Origin: Acidobacteriota bacterium
Lineage (GTDB): Bacteria; Acidobacteriota; Terriglobia; Acidiferrales; UBA7541
Reading direction: 5' to 3'
Length of the DNA: 64,000 nt
NCBI GenBank assembly: GCA_003224055.1
Contig: QHYE01000013.1
Coordinates: forward strand, 52,261-116,260
In this document: in pieces, positions 52,135-60,897 of the stretch
Position numbering within the stretch: position 1 is the stretch's first letter
Layout of the letters: the number at the start of each line of letters is the position of its first letter
The notes under the pieces: model-generated
Told to the model about the DNA's origin: nothing
Seen by the model: the letters and a program-made list of their open reading frames with translations, nothing else
Databases searched by the model: none
Translations under genes and position numbers: made by a program

Positions 52135-53271
52135 TTGCGACGAAACTCTGTTCCAAAAGTTGCCCTAATTTGGGGGGCTATTTTTTCTCTTGCGACAGCC
52201 AGCGCCATAGCGCAAGCGAAACCCGCGACAAGGGAGGACGAAGCGCCCCTGCGAGTCGTCCTGGCAGGCCTGGTGCACGGACATGCCTCCGGTTTCTTCG
52301 ATCAGTTTCAACACCGCGCGGACTTGCGGATTGTGGGAATCGCCGAACCCAACCGGCAGCTCGCCGCACAATTTGCAAAGCGCTATGGCTTGGAGCCAAG
52401 TCTCTTCTATTCCGATCTGGAAGAGATGCTAAAGGCCACGCATCCTCAGGCGGTGCTCGCGTACACCAACACCTACGATCATCGCCGCGTGGTGGAAATC
52501 TGCGCGCGGTATGGAGTTCCCGTGATGATGGAAAAACCGCTGGCGGTCAGCCTGGAAGATGCGCACGCGATCGAAAAAGCGGCGCGCGAGGGCAAGATTC
52601 AGGTTTTGGTGAACTACGAAACGACCTGGTATCGCAGCAATCAAGCGGCGTATGACCTGGCGCACGAAAACGCCATCGGAGAAATTCGAAAGGTTGTTGT
52701 GCACGATGGACATGAAGGTCCGAAAGAGATCGGCGTGGGACCGGAGTTTCTAGCCTGGCTCACCGATCCGAAACTGAACGGCGCGGGCGCGCTTTTTGAT
52801 TTTGGCTGTTATGGCGCGGACTTGATGACCTGGCTTATGGACGGACGCAGGCCGGACTCCGTGACCGCCGTCACGCAGCAAATCAAGCCGGACATTTATC
52901 CGCGAGTAGACGACGAGGCGACGATCCTCCTGACGTATCCGAAGGCGCAGGCGATTGTGCAGGCTTCCTGGAATTGGCCGTTCTCCAGGAAAGACATGGA
53001 AGTGTACGGGCAGAAGGGATATGCCATCACCGTCGGGCGCGATGAGCTGCGCGTGCGGCTTCCGAAAAAGGAAGAGAAATTGACCGAGGCCAAGCCTTTG
53101 GCGGCGCCGTATGAAGATTCCGTCTCGTATCTGCGAGCCGTGGTTCTCGGCGGACTCAAGCCGGTGGGGCCTTCTGCTTTGGAAACCAACGTAATTGTGA
53201 CGGAGATCCTGGACGCGGCGCGCCAGTCCGCAGCGACAGGGAAGACCGTGCGCCTTGCAGGCGCTCACTAA
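52135..53271 (+). CDS. Exported Gfo/Idh/MocA-family oxidoreductase
   Basis: A 378-residue NAD(P)-binding oxidoreductase with an N-terminal signal peptide (VALIWGAIFSLATASAIAQA). The Rossmann part starts LRVVLAGLVHGHASGFFDQF and continues ADLRIVGIAEPN; the conserved MEKPLAVSLEDA gives the Glu-Lys-Pro motif. The C-terminal alpha/beta half contains GGALFDFGCYG-type sequence, here NGAGALFDFGCYGADLM, with the His of the usual GG-x-x-x-D-x-G-x-H replaced by Cys-Tyr. Exported members of this family are known among sugar-processing enzymes. Initiation is at TTG 52135 with AAGGAGG ahead; no ATG fits the signal peptide. It stands downstream of the HXXEE-like gene and converges on the histidine kinase. 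Confidence 0.82.
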   Translation: MRRNSVPKVALIWGAIFSLATASAIAQAKPATREDEAPLRVVLAGLVHGHASGFFDQFQHRADLRIVGIAEPNRQLAAQFAKRYGLEPSLFYSDLEEMLKATHPQAVLAYTNTYDHRRVVEICARYGVPVMMEKPLAVSLEDAHAIEKAAREGKIQVLVNYETTWYRSNQAAYDLAHENAIGEIRKVVVHDGHEGPKEIGVGPEFLAWLTDPKLNGAGALFDFGCYGADLMTWLMDGRRPDSVTAVTQQIKPDIYPRVDDEATILLTYPKAQAIVQASWNWPFSRKDMEVYGQKGYAITVGRDELRVRLPKKEEKLTEAKPLAAPYEDSVSYLRAVVLGGLKPVGPSALETNVIVTEILDAARQSAATGKTVRLAGAH

Positions 53272-53294
53272 ATCGTTCGAAATCGTACTGCGCC

Positions 53295-56159
53295 TTACTT
53301 AGCAAGGACGGCGCGGTCGAGCGTCTCGCGTACTTTTTGTGCAAGAATCTGGGGAGTGAATGGTTTCTGCAGGAAGGCAACGCCTTCCCCGAGCGTGCCA
53401 TCTTCGGCGATGACGTTGTACGTGTAACCCGACATATATAGGACTCGGAGATTGCCATGCTGTGCCGTGAGCCGCTTTGCCAGCTCGTGCCCGCTCATTC
53501 CCGGCATAACCACGTCCGTCAGGAGTAGATGGATTGCGGCGCCGTTGTTTCCGGCGAGGCGCTCTGCGTCTTCCGGGGTAGGCGCTACGATCACCTTGTA
53601 CCCTCGCTCGGAGAGAACCATCTGCGCCAACTGACGCACGGCGGGTTCGTCTTCGACAAGCAGGATGGTTTCGTGGCCCATACGCCTCGTGGATGCGGGC
53701 ATTTCCGGTGCCGGCGAAACTTGGACGGCATCTTTGACGCGCGGGAGATATACCTTGAAGGTCGTGCCTTTTCCCAGCTCGCTATATACCCAGACGTAGC
53801 CGCCGCTCTGTTTCACGATGCCGTACACGGTGGATAAACCAAGTCCGGTGCCACGGCCGCTTTCCTTCGTAGTGTAGAAAGGCTCGAAAATGTGGGCGAC
53901 CGTGTCGGCCGTCATGCCGATGCCGGTGTCAGTGACCGCCAGCAAAACGTAAGGCCCCGGATGGACGACCGTATGATCGCGGGTATATGCAGAGTCGAGA
54001 TCGACGTTGCTCGTTTCAATGACGATCCGGCCGCCGTTGGGCAAGGCGTCACGCGCATTCACGACCAGATTCATGATCACCTGCTCGATCTGTCCGGGAT
54101 CTGCCTTGATCGCTCCAACGTCTTTCGACACAAATGTTTTCATCTCGATGCTTTCGCTCATCAGCCGCCGCAGGAGCTGGTCGAGATTCACCACGATGGC
54201 GTTGAGATCGAGGATTTTCGGCCGCAGAACCTGCTTGCGGCTGAAGGCCAGCAACTGCCGAACCAGCGTGACCGCGCGATCGGCAGCATCTTCGATGCGC
54301 CGGATATCGCCGTGCAACTCCGGCCGGTCCATGCAGCGCTGCAGAGCCATCTCGACGTAACCCTTGATGATCGTAAGAAGATTATTGAAATCGTGTGCGA
54401 CGCCTCCCGCCAGCCTCCCGACAGCCTCCATCTTGCCCGCTTGCAGTAATTGATTTTCGAGCAGTTTCCGGTCGGTGATATCGACGATCAGGCCTTCCAT
54501 GACAGGATGGCTGTCACTGCCGCGCACCACGACCGCCGTGTCGCTGACCCACATGGTCTGCCCGTCCTTGCGCGTAACGCGATATTCGGCCTGAAAGGGT
54601 TCGCCGCGTCCGCAGGCTTCCTCCGCGGCATGAACGATGGGGTGATCTTCGATAGGGATGTGACGTATCCAATCTCTCGAACTCGAAAGCCATTCCTCAG
54701 CGGAGTAGCCGAACATCGTTTCGACCTGTGGGCTGACGTAGAGCCATTGGCCATTGATGCCGAGTTCCGCGATGTAACTTATGGCCGCGACCTGTTCGAT
54801 GAGCATGCGGTATTTAGTTTCGGTATCGGCGCGCGCACGCTGCGCGCTCAGCTGCTCGGTGATGTCGTGGCTCACGCAAATCGTGCCGCCGTCGGGCAGG
54901 GTAGTAACGGCCATTTCGGTGGGGACCACTGTTCCGTCGCTGTGGTGCACGGTGAGCCGCCCGAACCATTTGCCACGTTGTTTCAGGGCTTCGCGAACTT
55001 CCGACACGACCGGCGCCACATCCCGGGCGTCGGGAACCTCCCGCCACGACTTGCCCAGCACGGCTTCCCGATTGGTATTCCCCATCATTCGCGCGTAGGC
55101 CGGGTTGACATAAATGTATTTCCCTCCGGCATCGAGAATAGCCATGCCATTCACGGCGGAATCCATCGCCAGCGTGTGCGTCAGCACAGCCTTCGCGCTT
55201 TTCGCTTCACGATACTGGCTGATTCCCAGCCGCGCGGCGTAGCACACGATGGAAACGCCAAGAAGCGAGAAACGAAGCACGCGCCACTCCGCCCCCAGTT
55301 GCGAGACCTGCCAGAGTATGATCAATGGCGCCAGCGCAAATGTGGTGTTGGTCAGCATCAATTCGCCGAGCGTCTTCCGCCGCAAAGGTGAGCCGGATTC
55401 CGCCGCAGGACTCGGCTGCCACTGCGCCGCCCACATGGCAGCAACGAGAAACGGCGACGTCCATAACAGGTCCCGCAATGTCCCCGTTGGGGCGGGCCTG
55501 ACAATTTGCAGGTACTGGGCCAGCGCCGCGCACACCGTCACTAACAGCAGGTAGAGAGCGAGGCCGCCATAAAGCTTCCGGATGTGCTGTTTCCGCGAGC
55601 GCAGCGCCTGGAATGCCGCCAGCGCGGTGAGCAAGGCATCTTCCGCGTTCTCGACGCGCATCTCGCGCAGGAAGGCGGAGTTGTCGTCAAGGCGGTGAGC
55701 CGGCAAGTAGTAAAATTCGACGTAAATAAAAAAGAAGACGATTCCAATCTGGAGGAAGTCCAGGACGGATTCCGCGTCGATCCGCGGAGAGTCCTTATCC
55801 TGGTCCAGGAATAAGGCCATCGCGATCAGCACACTTTCAAAACCGAATAAGAATCGTACCGCCGAGGTTGTGGGCGGTTCGCTGTGCAGCACTACCTCGT
55901 AGTACATCCAGCCTAGGTTCGCTACACCCCACATCGCGATGCCCGCGCCGAAGATCAGCCAGAAGGGGCGGCTCAAGCCGCGCCCGCGGCGTGATGCCCC
56001 GAAAGCCATGACCGCGGCAAAACCGCAAGCGAAGATTTGCAGGAGATTTGCGAGAAAGGATCCGACCGTAGTGGTGCCTAGCGTCGCTGCTTCGCAAAGA
56101 TGCAGCGCGACAATGACCGCCGCAAGGATCAGGAACTTTCGCGCCATTCCTTGTCGCAC
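53295..56159 (-). CDS. Hybrid sensor histidine kinase with PAS domains and receiver
   Basis: A 954-residue membrane sensor. The first 310 residues hold about eight spans (for example LILAAVIVALHLCEA, FWLIFGAGIAMWGVANLGW) of an unassigned sensor region. Two PAS domains follow (about 335-450 with GKYIYVNPAYARMM; about 455-575 with NGQWLYVSPQVETMFGYS). The HisKA helix carries the phosphoacceptor in GGVAHDFNNLLT (about 600), and the ATPase has NLVVNARDALPNGG, DTGIGM and GRGTGLGLSTVYG. A receiver (about 835-950) has LLLTDVVMPGMSG and the Lys of LQKPF. No DNA-binding partner lies next to it, so the receiver may pass phosphate on. The start is taken as GTG 56159; an ATG at 56147 has no spaced ribosome site. 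Confidence 0.9.
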   Translation of the reverse strand: MRQGMARKFLILAAVIVALHLCEAATLGTTTVGSFLANLLQIFACGFAAVMAFGASRRGRGLSRPFWLIFGAGIAMWGVANLGWMYYEVVLHSEPPTTSAVRFLFGFESVLIAMALFLDQDKDSPRIDAESVLDFLQIGIVFFFIYVEFYYLPAHRLDDNSAFLREMRVENAEDALLTALAAFQALRSRKQHIRKLYGGLALYLLLVTVCAALAQYLQIVRPAPTGTLRDLLWTSPFLVAAMWAAQWQPSPAAESGSPLRRKTLGELMLTNTTFALAPLIILWQVSQLGAEWRVLRFSLLGVSIVCYAARLGISQYREAKSAKAVLTHTLAMDSAVNGMAILDAGGKYIYVNPAYARMMGNTNREAVLGKSWREVPDARDVAPVVSEVREALKQRGKWFGRLTVHHSDGTVVPTEMAVTTLPDGGTICVSHDITEQLSAQRARADTETKYRMLIEQVAAISYIAELGINGQWLYVSPQVETMFGYSAEEWLSSSRDWIRHIPIEDHPIVHAAEEACGRGEPFQAEYRVTRKDGQTMWVSDTAVVVRGSDSHPVMEGLIVDITDRKLLENQLLQAGKMEAVGRLAGGVAHDFNNLLTIIKGYVEMALQRCMDRPELHGDIRRIEDAADRAVTLVRQLLAFSRKQVLRPKILDLNAIVVNLDQLLRRLMSESIEMKTFVSKDVGAIKADPGQIEQVIMNLVVNARDALPNGGRIVIETSNVDLDSAYTRDHTVVHPGPYVLLAVTDTGIGMTADTVAHIFEPFYTTKESGRGTGLGLSTVYGIVKQSGGYVWVYSELGKGTTFKVYLPRVKDAVQVSPAPEMPASTRRMGHETILLVEDEPAVRQLAQMVLSERGYKVIVAPTPEDAERLAGNNGAAIHLLLTDVVMPGMSGHELAKRLTAQHGNLRVLYMSGYTYNVIAEDGTLGEGVAFLQKPFTPQILAQKVRETLDRAVLAK

Positions 56160-56317
56160 TCTCGCGTTTCGATTTGAATTTTTTGCCCGAAACTATTCTA
56201 CGGGGAATCGCGCGCCCCTCTTCGCAATCCCTCGGAAGGCGTGCCCAGCCTGATACGGGACTGTCCGAAGGGATGATCGGAGAAGTGATTCAGTTCGAAC
56301 TTCGGCTCTGCTCGAGC

Positions 56318-58117
56318 CTAGCGGGCCTCCAACGGGTAGCGGTCCTGCGACTGCACCGCCGCAGCCACGCGGCGCCGCAACGCGATTGTGTCCACGGGTG
56401 CGCGCTTTCCGAAGCGCTTCAGCACCGCCATCTGTGTCGTCAGCATGTCGCCTTCGTGCGCAGCGGCGACGGCGCGCTTCGCTTCGTGCTCCACGCGTTC
56501 CGCGGCGTCATTGATAAAAACGCGGGCGGCATCAATCATCGTCTGCGTCGCGGCTTCGCCTTTTGCCGCTGCGGCCTTCTGTGCGCGCAGCAGGCAGGAT
56601 TCCATCGCGTAAATCTCCATCACCATATTCGAAAGCGCGCCAATCAGCTCCTGCTCGTCAGCCAGCTTTTCGCGGAATTTCTGCACGGCGCCGCCCGCAG
56701 CCTGCAAAAACATCTTCTTGGCATTGGCCACCACGCGCGCTTCATCCGCCAAAACGCCTTCCGGCGTTTCCTCAAACGACGGACCCGCAAGAATTTCGTC
56801 CGCCAGCTTCATCGCCGCGGGGATCAGCGGCAACTGCCCGCCCATCGCGCGCTTCATCAGCATCTGGATGATCAGCATGCGGTTGATTTCGTTCGTGCCT
56901 TCAAAAATGCGATTGATGCGCGAATCGCGGTACGCGCGGCAAACGGGATATTCCTCATGAAAACCGTAGCCGCCGAAAATCTGCACGCCTTCGTCCACCA
57001 CGAAGTCCAGCATCTCGCTGCCGTACACCTTGGCGATCGAGCTCTCGATCGCGTACTCCTCCAACACTTTCATCGTGTTCTGGATTTTGTCGCCCGAGCC
57101 CGAAGCCGCCGCCATCGCGGCTTCGATGTTGCCTGCGGAGCGGTACACCATGGATTCCACCGCGAAAATCTGGATGGCCATCTCCGCCAGCTTTTCTTTC
57201 ATCATCCCGAACTCGCCGATCTGTTTATGGAAGGCTTTGCGCTCTTTGCAATACTTCGAGGAAGTCATGAGCACGTGCTTCGATCCGCCCACACACGACG
57301 CGCCCAGCGTGAAGCGCCCCGCATTCAGAATATTGAACGCCACGATATGGCCGCGCCCGATTTCGTGCAGCAGGTTTTCCTTCGGTACCTTGCAGTTTTC
57401 CAGGAAAATCGGCGTCGTCGAGCTGCCGTGAATGCCCATTTTGTGTTCTTCGTTCCCGGGCTTGAAGCCGGGAAAACTCCGCTCCACGATGAACGCCGTG
57501 AATTTCTCGCCGTCAACCTTCCCAAACACAATGTACACGTCGGCAAATCCACCGTTCGTGATCCACATCTTCTGCCCGTTCAAAATGTAGTGGGTTCCTT
57601 CGGCGTTGAGCTCCGCGCGCGTCAGCGAATTCTGCGCGTCCGATCCCGCTTGCGGTTCGGAAAGGCAGTACGCGCCAATCCACTCGCCGGTGGCCAGCTT
57701 CGGCAGATATTTCTTTTTTTGCTCTTCCGTTCCGAAGTAAACAATCGGCAGCGTGCCAATCCCCGCGTGCGCGCCGTGCGTCACCGCGAAGCCGCCGTAA
57801 ATCGAAAGTTTCTCGGTCAATACGGTCGTGGAAATCTTGTCCAAGCCCGCCCCGCCGTACTCCTCGGGAACGCCGCCGCCCATCAAACCGACTTCGCCGC
57901 CTTTTTTCACCAGCGACGCCATCAGCCCGGCCTTCTTGTTCTCGAGGTCTTTGATGAGCGGGAAAACTTCCTTGAGCACAAATTCCTCGGCGGTCTGCCC
58001 GATAAGCCTCTGATCGTCGCTCAAATCAGCGGGCGTGAAGACGTCGCCCGGCTGCGGCGATTCGAGAAGAAAACTGCCGCCTTTTGCTGCGGGCTTCGTG
58101 AGAGTAGCCGTCGCCAT
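56318..58117 (-). CDS. Acyl-CoA dehydrogenase
   Basis: A 599-residue flavoenzyme of fatty acid beta-oxidation. The N-terminal helical domain (ADLSDDQRLIGQTAEEFVLK), the middle beta domain with FAD contact (YCLSEPQAGSDAQNSL, MWITNGGFADVYIVF) and the C-terminal four-helix domain are all clear. The catalytic base is the Glu of IFEGTNEINR following YRDSRINR. A further C-terminal segment (about 440-599) gives a length like very-long-chain or ACAD9-type enzymes, suggesting long-chain substrates. The AGGAGCG site precedes the ATG. The thiolase end at the right edge of the window may serve the same pathway but is 5.6 kb away. Confidence 0.92.
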   Translation of the reverse strand: MATATLTKPAAKGGSFLLESPQPGDVFTPADLSDDQRLIGQTAEEFVLKEVFPLIKDLENKKAGLMASLVKKGGEVGLMGGGVPEEYGGAGLDKISTTVLTEKLSIYGGFAVTHGAHAGIGTLPIVYFGTEEQKKKYLPKLATGEWIGAYCLSEPQAGSDAQNSLTRAELNAEGTHYILNGQKMWITNGGFADVYIVFGKVDGEKFTAFIVERSFPGFKPGNEEHKMGIHGSSTTPIFLENCKVPKENLLHEIGRGHIVAFNILNAGRFTLGASCVGGSKHVLMTSSKYCKERKAFHKQIGEFGMMKEKLAEMAIQIFAVESMVYRSAGNIEAAMAAASGSGDKIQNTMKVLEEYAIESSIAKVYGSEMLDFVVDEGVQIFGGYGFHEEYPVCRAYRDSRINRIFEGTNEINRMLIIQMLMKRAMGGQLPLIPAAMKLADEILAGPSFEETPEGVLADEARVVANAKKMFLQAAGGAVQKFREKLADEQELIGALSNMVMEIYAMESCLLRAQKAAAAKGEAATQTMIDAARVFINDAAERVEHEAKRAVAAAHEGDMLTTQMAVLKRFGKRAPVDTIALRRRVAAAVQSQDRYPLEAR

Positions 58118-58399
58118 TTGGGTCGCTCCTAGTGGGGGAATGGCTGCGAATGCGATTCGGTCAGGCGCTTGTGTGTGGCGGGTCGCGCTGACCGTACGGT
58201 TTCATTTTACTCTGGCAAAAAGTTGCCGTAAACAGCGTTAAGTTCAGTGGCCAGTAACCAACACGTTTCCTGCTCCCGGATGACGCTTTCACCCGGGCTC
58301 TGAAAGTGGCAACAAACGCTCTCAGAGCGATATAATCCGGCTGCTCCACGCTGCACCTAGCATCCATACGATCATTTCACGCACGACTGAGGAAGTGCT
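58118..58399. promoter_or_regulatory. Divergent promoter region
   Basis: These 282 bases separate the divergent acyl-CoA dehydrogenase and CocE-type hydrolase genes. A consensus TATAAT at 58330-58335 points toward the hydrolase, with a weak TGGCAA-type -35 about 17 bases upstream, leaving a 65-base leader. Nothing else is seen. Confidence 0.4.
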
Positions 58400-60358
58400 A
58401 TGAAGCCGGTCCATTGTGTTTGCACTCTAAGCTTGCTCGCACCGATTCTGGGCGTCCTTTTGCTCGCTGATCCCTCAGCGGCGCAGGCTCCTCCATCGCT
58501 CCCAAGCGAAACGCCCGCTCAATTCACGCCCGTTACCGACAGCTTTGACTACACGCGGCGCGACGTCATGATCCCCATGCGCGATGGCGTCAAGCTGCAC
58601 ACCGTCATTCTCGTCCCCAGAGGCGCAAAGAACGCGCCCATCCTCCTTACCCGCACGCCCTACGACGCCACCGATCTCACCACCCACCAGCACAGCTCGC
58701 ATCTCGGTCCCAGCCTCAAGGGCTATGACAATGCGCTGGAAGTCATTCTCGAAGGCGGCTACATCCGCGTCGTCCAGGACGTTCGCGGCAAATACGGCTC
58801 CGAAGGCGACTACGTGATGAATCGCCCGCTCCGCGGCCCGCTCAATCCCACGGCCGTCGACCACGCCACGGACACCTACGACACCATTGATTGGCTCGTC
58901 AAGAACGCTCCAGAGAGCAACGGCAAGGTCGGCATCCTCGGCATTTCTTATGACGGCTTCACCCCTCTGATGGCTCTCGTCAATCCGCATCCCGCGCTGA
59001 AAGTTTCCGTTCCCATGAACCCCATGGTGGATGGCTGGATGGGTGACGACTGGTTCCACAACGGCGCGTTTCGCGAACTGAACATGCCCTACATCTACGA
59101 ACAAGTCGCCACGCGAAAGAACGATGAACACTGGTGGACCAGCAACTACGACGACTACGACCTGTATCTGCAAGCCGGTTCCGCCGGAGAACTTGGCCGC
59201 CGTCATGGCCTCGAACAGGTCGGCTTCTGGCGCAAACTTTTGGACCACCCGAGTTACGACGCGTTCTGGCAGCAACAAGCCATGGATAAAATCCTCGCTG
59301 CCCAGCCGCTTAGAGTTCCCACCATGTTGGTAAACAGCCTTTGGGATCAGGAAGACATTTACGGCGCCATCGCTGTCTACAAAGCGATCAAACCCAAAGA
59401 CACAAGCAACGACAAAGTTTTTCTGGTGATGGGCCCGTGGCACCACGGCCAGGAAATATATGACGGCAGCTCCCTGGGCGCGGTGAAATTCGGCAGCGAC
59501 ACCGGGCTGTATTTCCGCCGGGAAATTCTCGCGCCGTTCCTGGCGCATTATCTGAAAGACGACGCGCCGAAGAGCGACATCGCGCCGGTGACGACGTTCG
59601 AAACCGGCACGAACACCTGGCGGCGCCTGCAAGCATGGCCTGCCGGCTGCGCCGGTGGCTGCAGCGTGAAACCAACGCCGCTTTACCTCAACGCCGCATT
59701 AAAGTTAAGTTTCACCGCGCCCGCCGCGGGTGGAGCGGCCTTCGAAGAATACGTTTCCGATCCCGCCAAGCCTGTGCCCTTCAGCGGCCGCCCCAGCCAT
59801 CCCGTCGGCTTTGCAGAAAACGTTCCATGGAAGCAGTGGCTCGTCGACGACCAGCGCGGAGTTTCCGGCCGTCCCGATGTCATCTCCTTCGTCTCGGACA
59901 CGCTGACCGCGCCGATGAAAATCAGCGGCCAGCCCATCGCCAACCTGATTGCTTCCACCAGCGGCACGGACTCCGACTGGGTCGTCAAGCTCATCGACCT
60001 CTATCCCGACGAAGTAGGCGCCCAGCAGGAAATGGGCGGCTATCAACTTATGGTCTCCGCCGATATTTTCCGTGGCCGCTACCGCGAAGGTTTCGAAACA
60101 TCCAAGGCTATCGCGCCCGATAAGCCGCTGCTCTATCGCTTCGCGCTACCCACCGCAAATCACGTGTTTCTGCCCGGCCACCGCATCATGGTCCAAATCC
60201 AATCCACCTGGTTTCCGCTGTACGACCGCAATCCGCAAACTTTCGTGCCCAACATCTTCTGGGCCAAGCCCTCCGACTTTCGCAAAGCCACGCAGCGCAT
60301 CTACCACGCCCCTGGCCAAGCCACCTTCATCGAGTTACCGTTGGTTACTATGCCGTGA
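58400..60358 (+). CDS. CocE/NonD-family hydrolase (X-Pro dipeptidyl-peptidase-like)
   Basis: A 652-residue exported alpha/beta hydrolase (signal peptide LSLLAPILGVLLLADPSAAQ). The catalytic Ser is in GILGISYDGFTPL (about 182), and VVQDVRGKYGSEGDY contains the Tyr that helps form the oxyanion hole. The acid and His should lie in NSLWDQEDIYGAIAVY and MGPWHHGQE. The C-terminal jelly-roll domain (about 440-645) is typical of CocE, alpha-amino-acid ester hydrolases and glutaryl-7-ACA acylases. The probable role is hydrolysis of amino-acid esters or amides in the periplasm (inference). GAGGAAG precedes the ATG. Its end overlaps the convergent Dabb gene by 24 bases. Confidence 0.88.
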   Translation: MKPVHCVCTLSLLAPILGVLLLADPSAAQAPPSLPSETPAQFTPVTDSFDYTRRDVMIPMRDGVKLHTVILVPRGAKNAPILLTRTPYDATDLTTHQHSSHLGPSLKGYDNALEVILEGGYIRVVQDVRGKYGSEGDYVMNRPLRGPLNPTAVDHATDTYDTIDWLVKNAPESNGKVGILGISYDGFTPLMALVNPHPALKVSVPMNPMVDGWMGDDWFHNGAFRELNMPYIYEQVATRKNDEHWWTSNYDDYDLYLQAGSAGELGRRHGLEQVGFWRKLLDHPSYDAFWQQQAMDKILAAQPLRVPTMLVNSLWDQEDIYGAIAVYKAIKPKDTSNDKVFLVMGPWHHGQEIYDGSSLGAVKFGSDTGLYFRREILAPFLAHYLKDDAPKSDIAPVTTFETGTNTWRRLQAWPAGCAGGCSVKPTPLYLNAALKLSFTAPAAGGAAFEEYVSDPAKPVPFSGRPSHPVGFAENVPWKQWLVDDQRGVSGRPDVISFVSDTLTAPMKISGQPIANLIASTSGTDSDWVVKLIDLYPDEVGAQQEMGGYQLMVSADIFRGRYREGFETSKAIAPDKPLLYRFALPTANHVFLPGHRIMVQIQSTWFPLYDRNPQTFVPNIFWAKPSDFRKATQRIYHAPGQATFIELPLVTMP

Positions 60359-60760
60359 GCATGGCAGCGGGTAGCGAGGTTCAAGGCATGCGCAAGCGGG
60401 GTAAGACCGCGCAGCCGGAAACTTGTGCCTCCATTTTCCTGCCGGCGCGTTTATCGGGAATTTGTTTACGGGGCTGAGCTCGAAATCCACTTCGACCGGC
60501 TCAATGAGTGGCATCAACCAGCTCACCAATTCTTGATGCACCGGATGCGGGCCGTAACTGTAGAGGGAGGCCTTGTCGGCGAATTTCATCACGCCTCCAA
60601 ACTCGTACCCTTGTCCACGCGAGGAAATATTCACGCCGACGGCTGTTTCCACTAAGCCGGGAATCTTTCCTTGTAGGCCGCGAATTTCAGCCGCTACGCG
60701 CAGTTTCTGCTTTTCCGTCACGCCCGGCTTCCAGCGAAAGGCAAACATGTGGACGTACAT
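60335..60760 (-). CDS. Stress-responsive alpha/beta-barrel (Dabb) domain protein
   Basis: A 141-residue protein. The first 95 residues are a Dabb domain: MYVHMFAFRWKPGVTEKQKL, GLQGKIPGLVETAVGVNIS, GYEFGGVMKFADKASL and HPVHQELVSWLMPLIEPVEV. The remaining 45 residues (NKFPINAPAGKWRHKFPA onward) have no fold character and run into the end of the convergent hydrolase gene. The normal stop may have been lost by a small frameshift. Dabb proteins are dimeric and some act as cyclases or monooxygenases, but the job of this one is unknown. Confidence 0.75.
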   Translation of the reverse strand: MYVHMFAFRWKPGVTEKQKLRVAAEIRGLQGKIPGLVETAVGVNISSRGQGYEFGGVMKFADKASLYSYGPHPVHQELVSWLMPLIEPVEVDFELSPVNKFPINAPAGKWRHKFPAARSYPACACLEPRYPLPCSRHSNQR

Positions 60761-60897
60761 AGCTCTTCAAAGACCTCCAACAGCGCCGCGAAGGACAGCC
60801 TTGAAAAAAGCATCGGGCGCAAATGTCATCTTCGCATAGGCGTTGTTACGCAGCGAATGGATTTCCCCCGTTACGGAAAGTTCTTGTTTGAATTCCT

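Noticed and set aside
56174..58132. Long open frame of 652 codons opposite the acyl-CoA dehydrogenase
   Set aside because: His/Arg/Phe-rich with no domain; the minus-strand dehydrogenase accounts for the region fully.
58475..59632. Long minus-strand frame inside the CocE-type hydrolase
   Set aside because: Val/Gly/Arg-rich translation without motifs; it is antisense to a clear gene.
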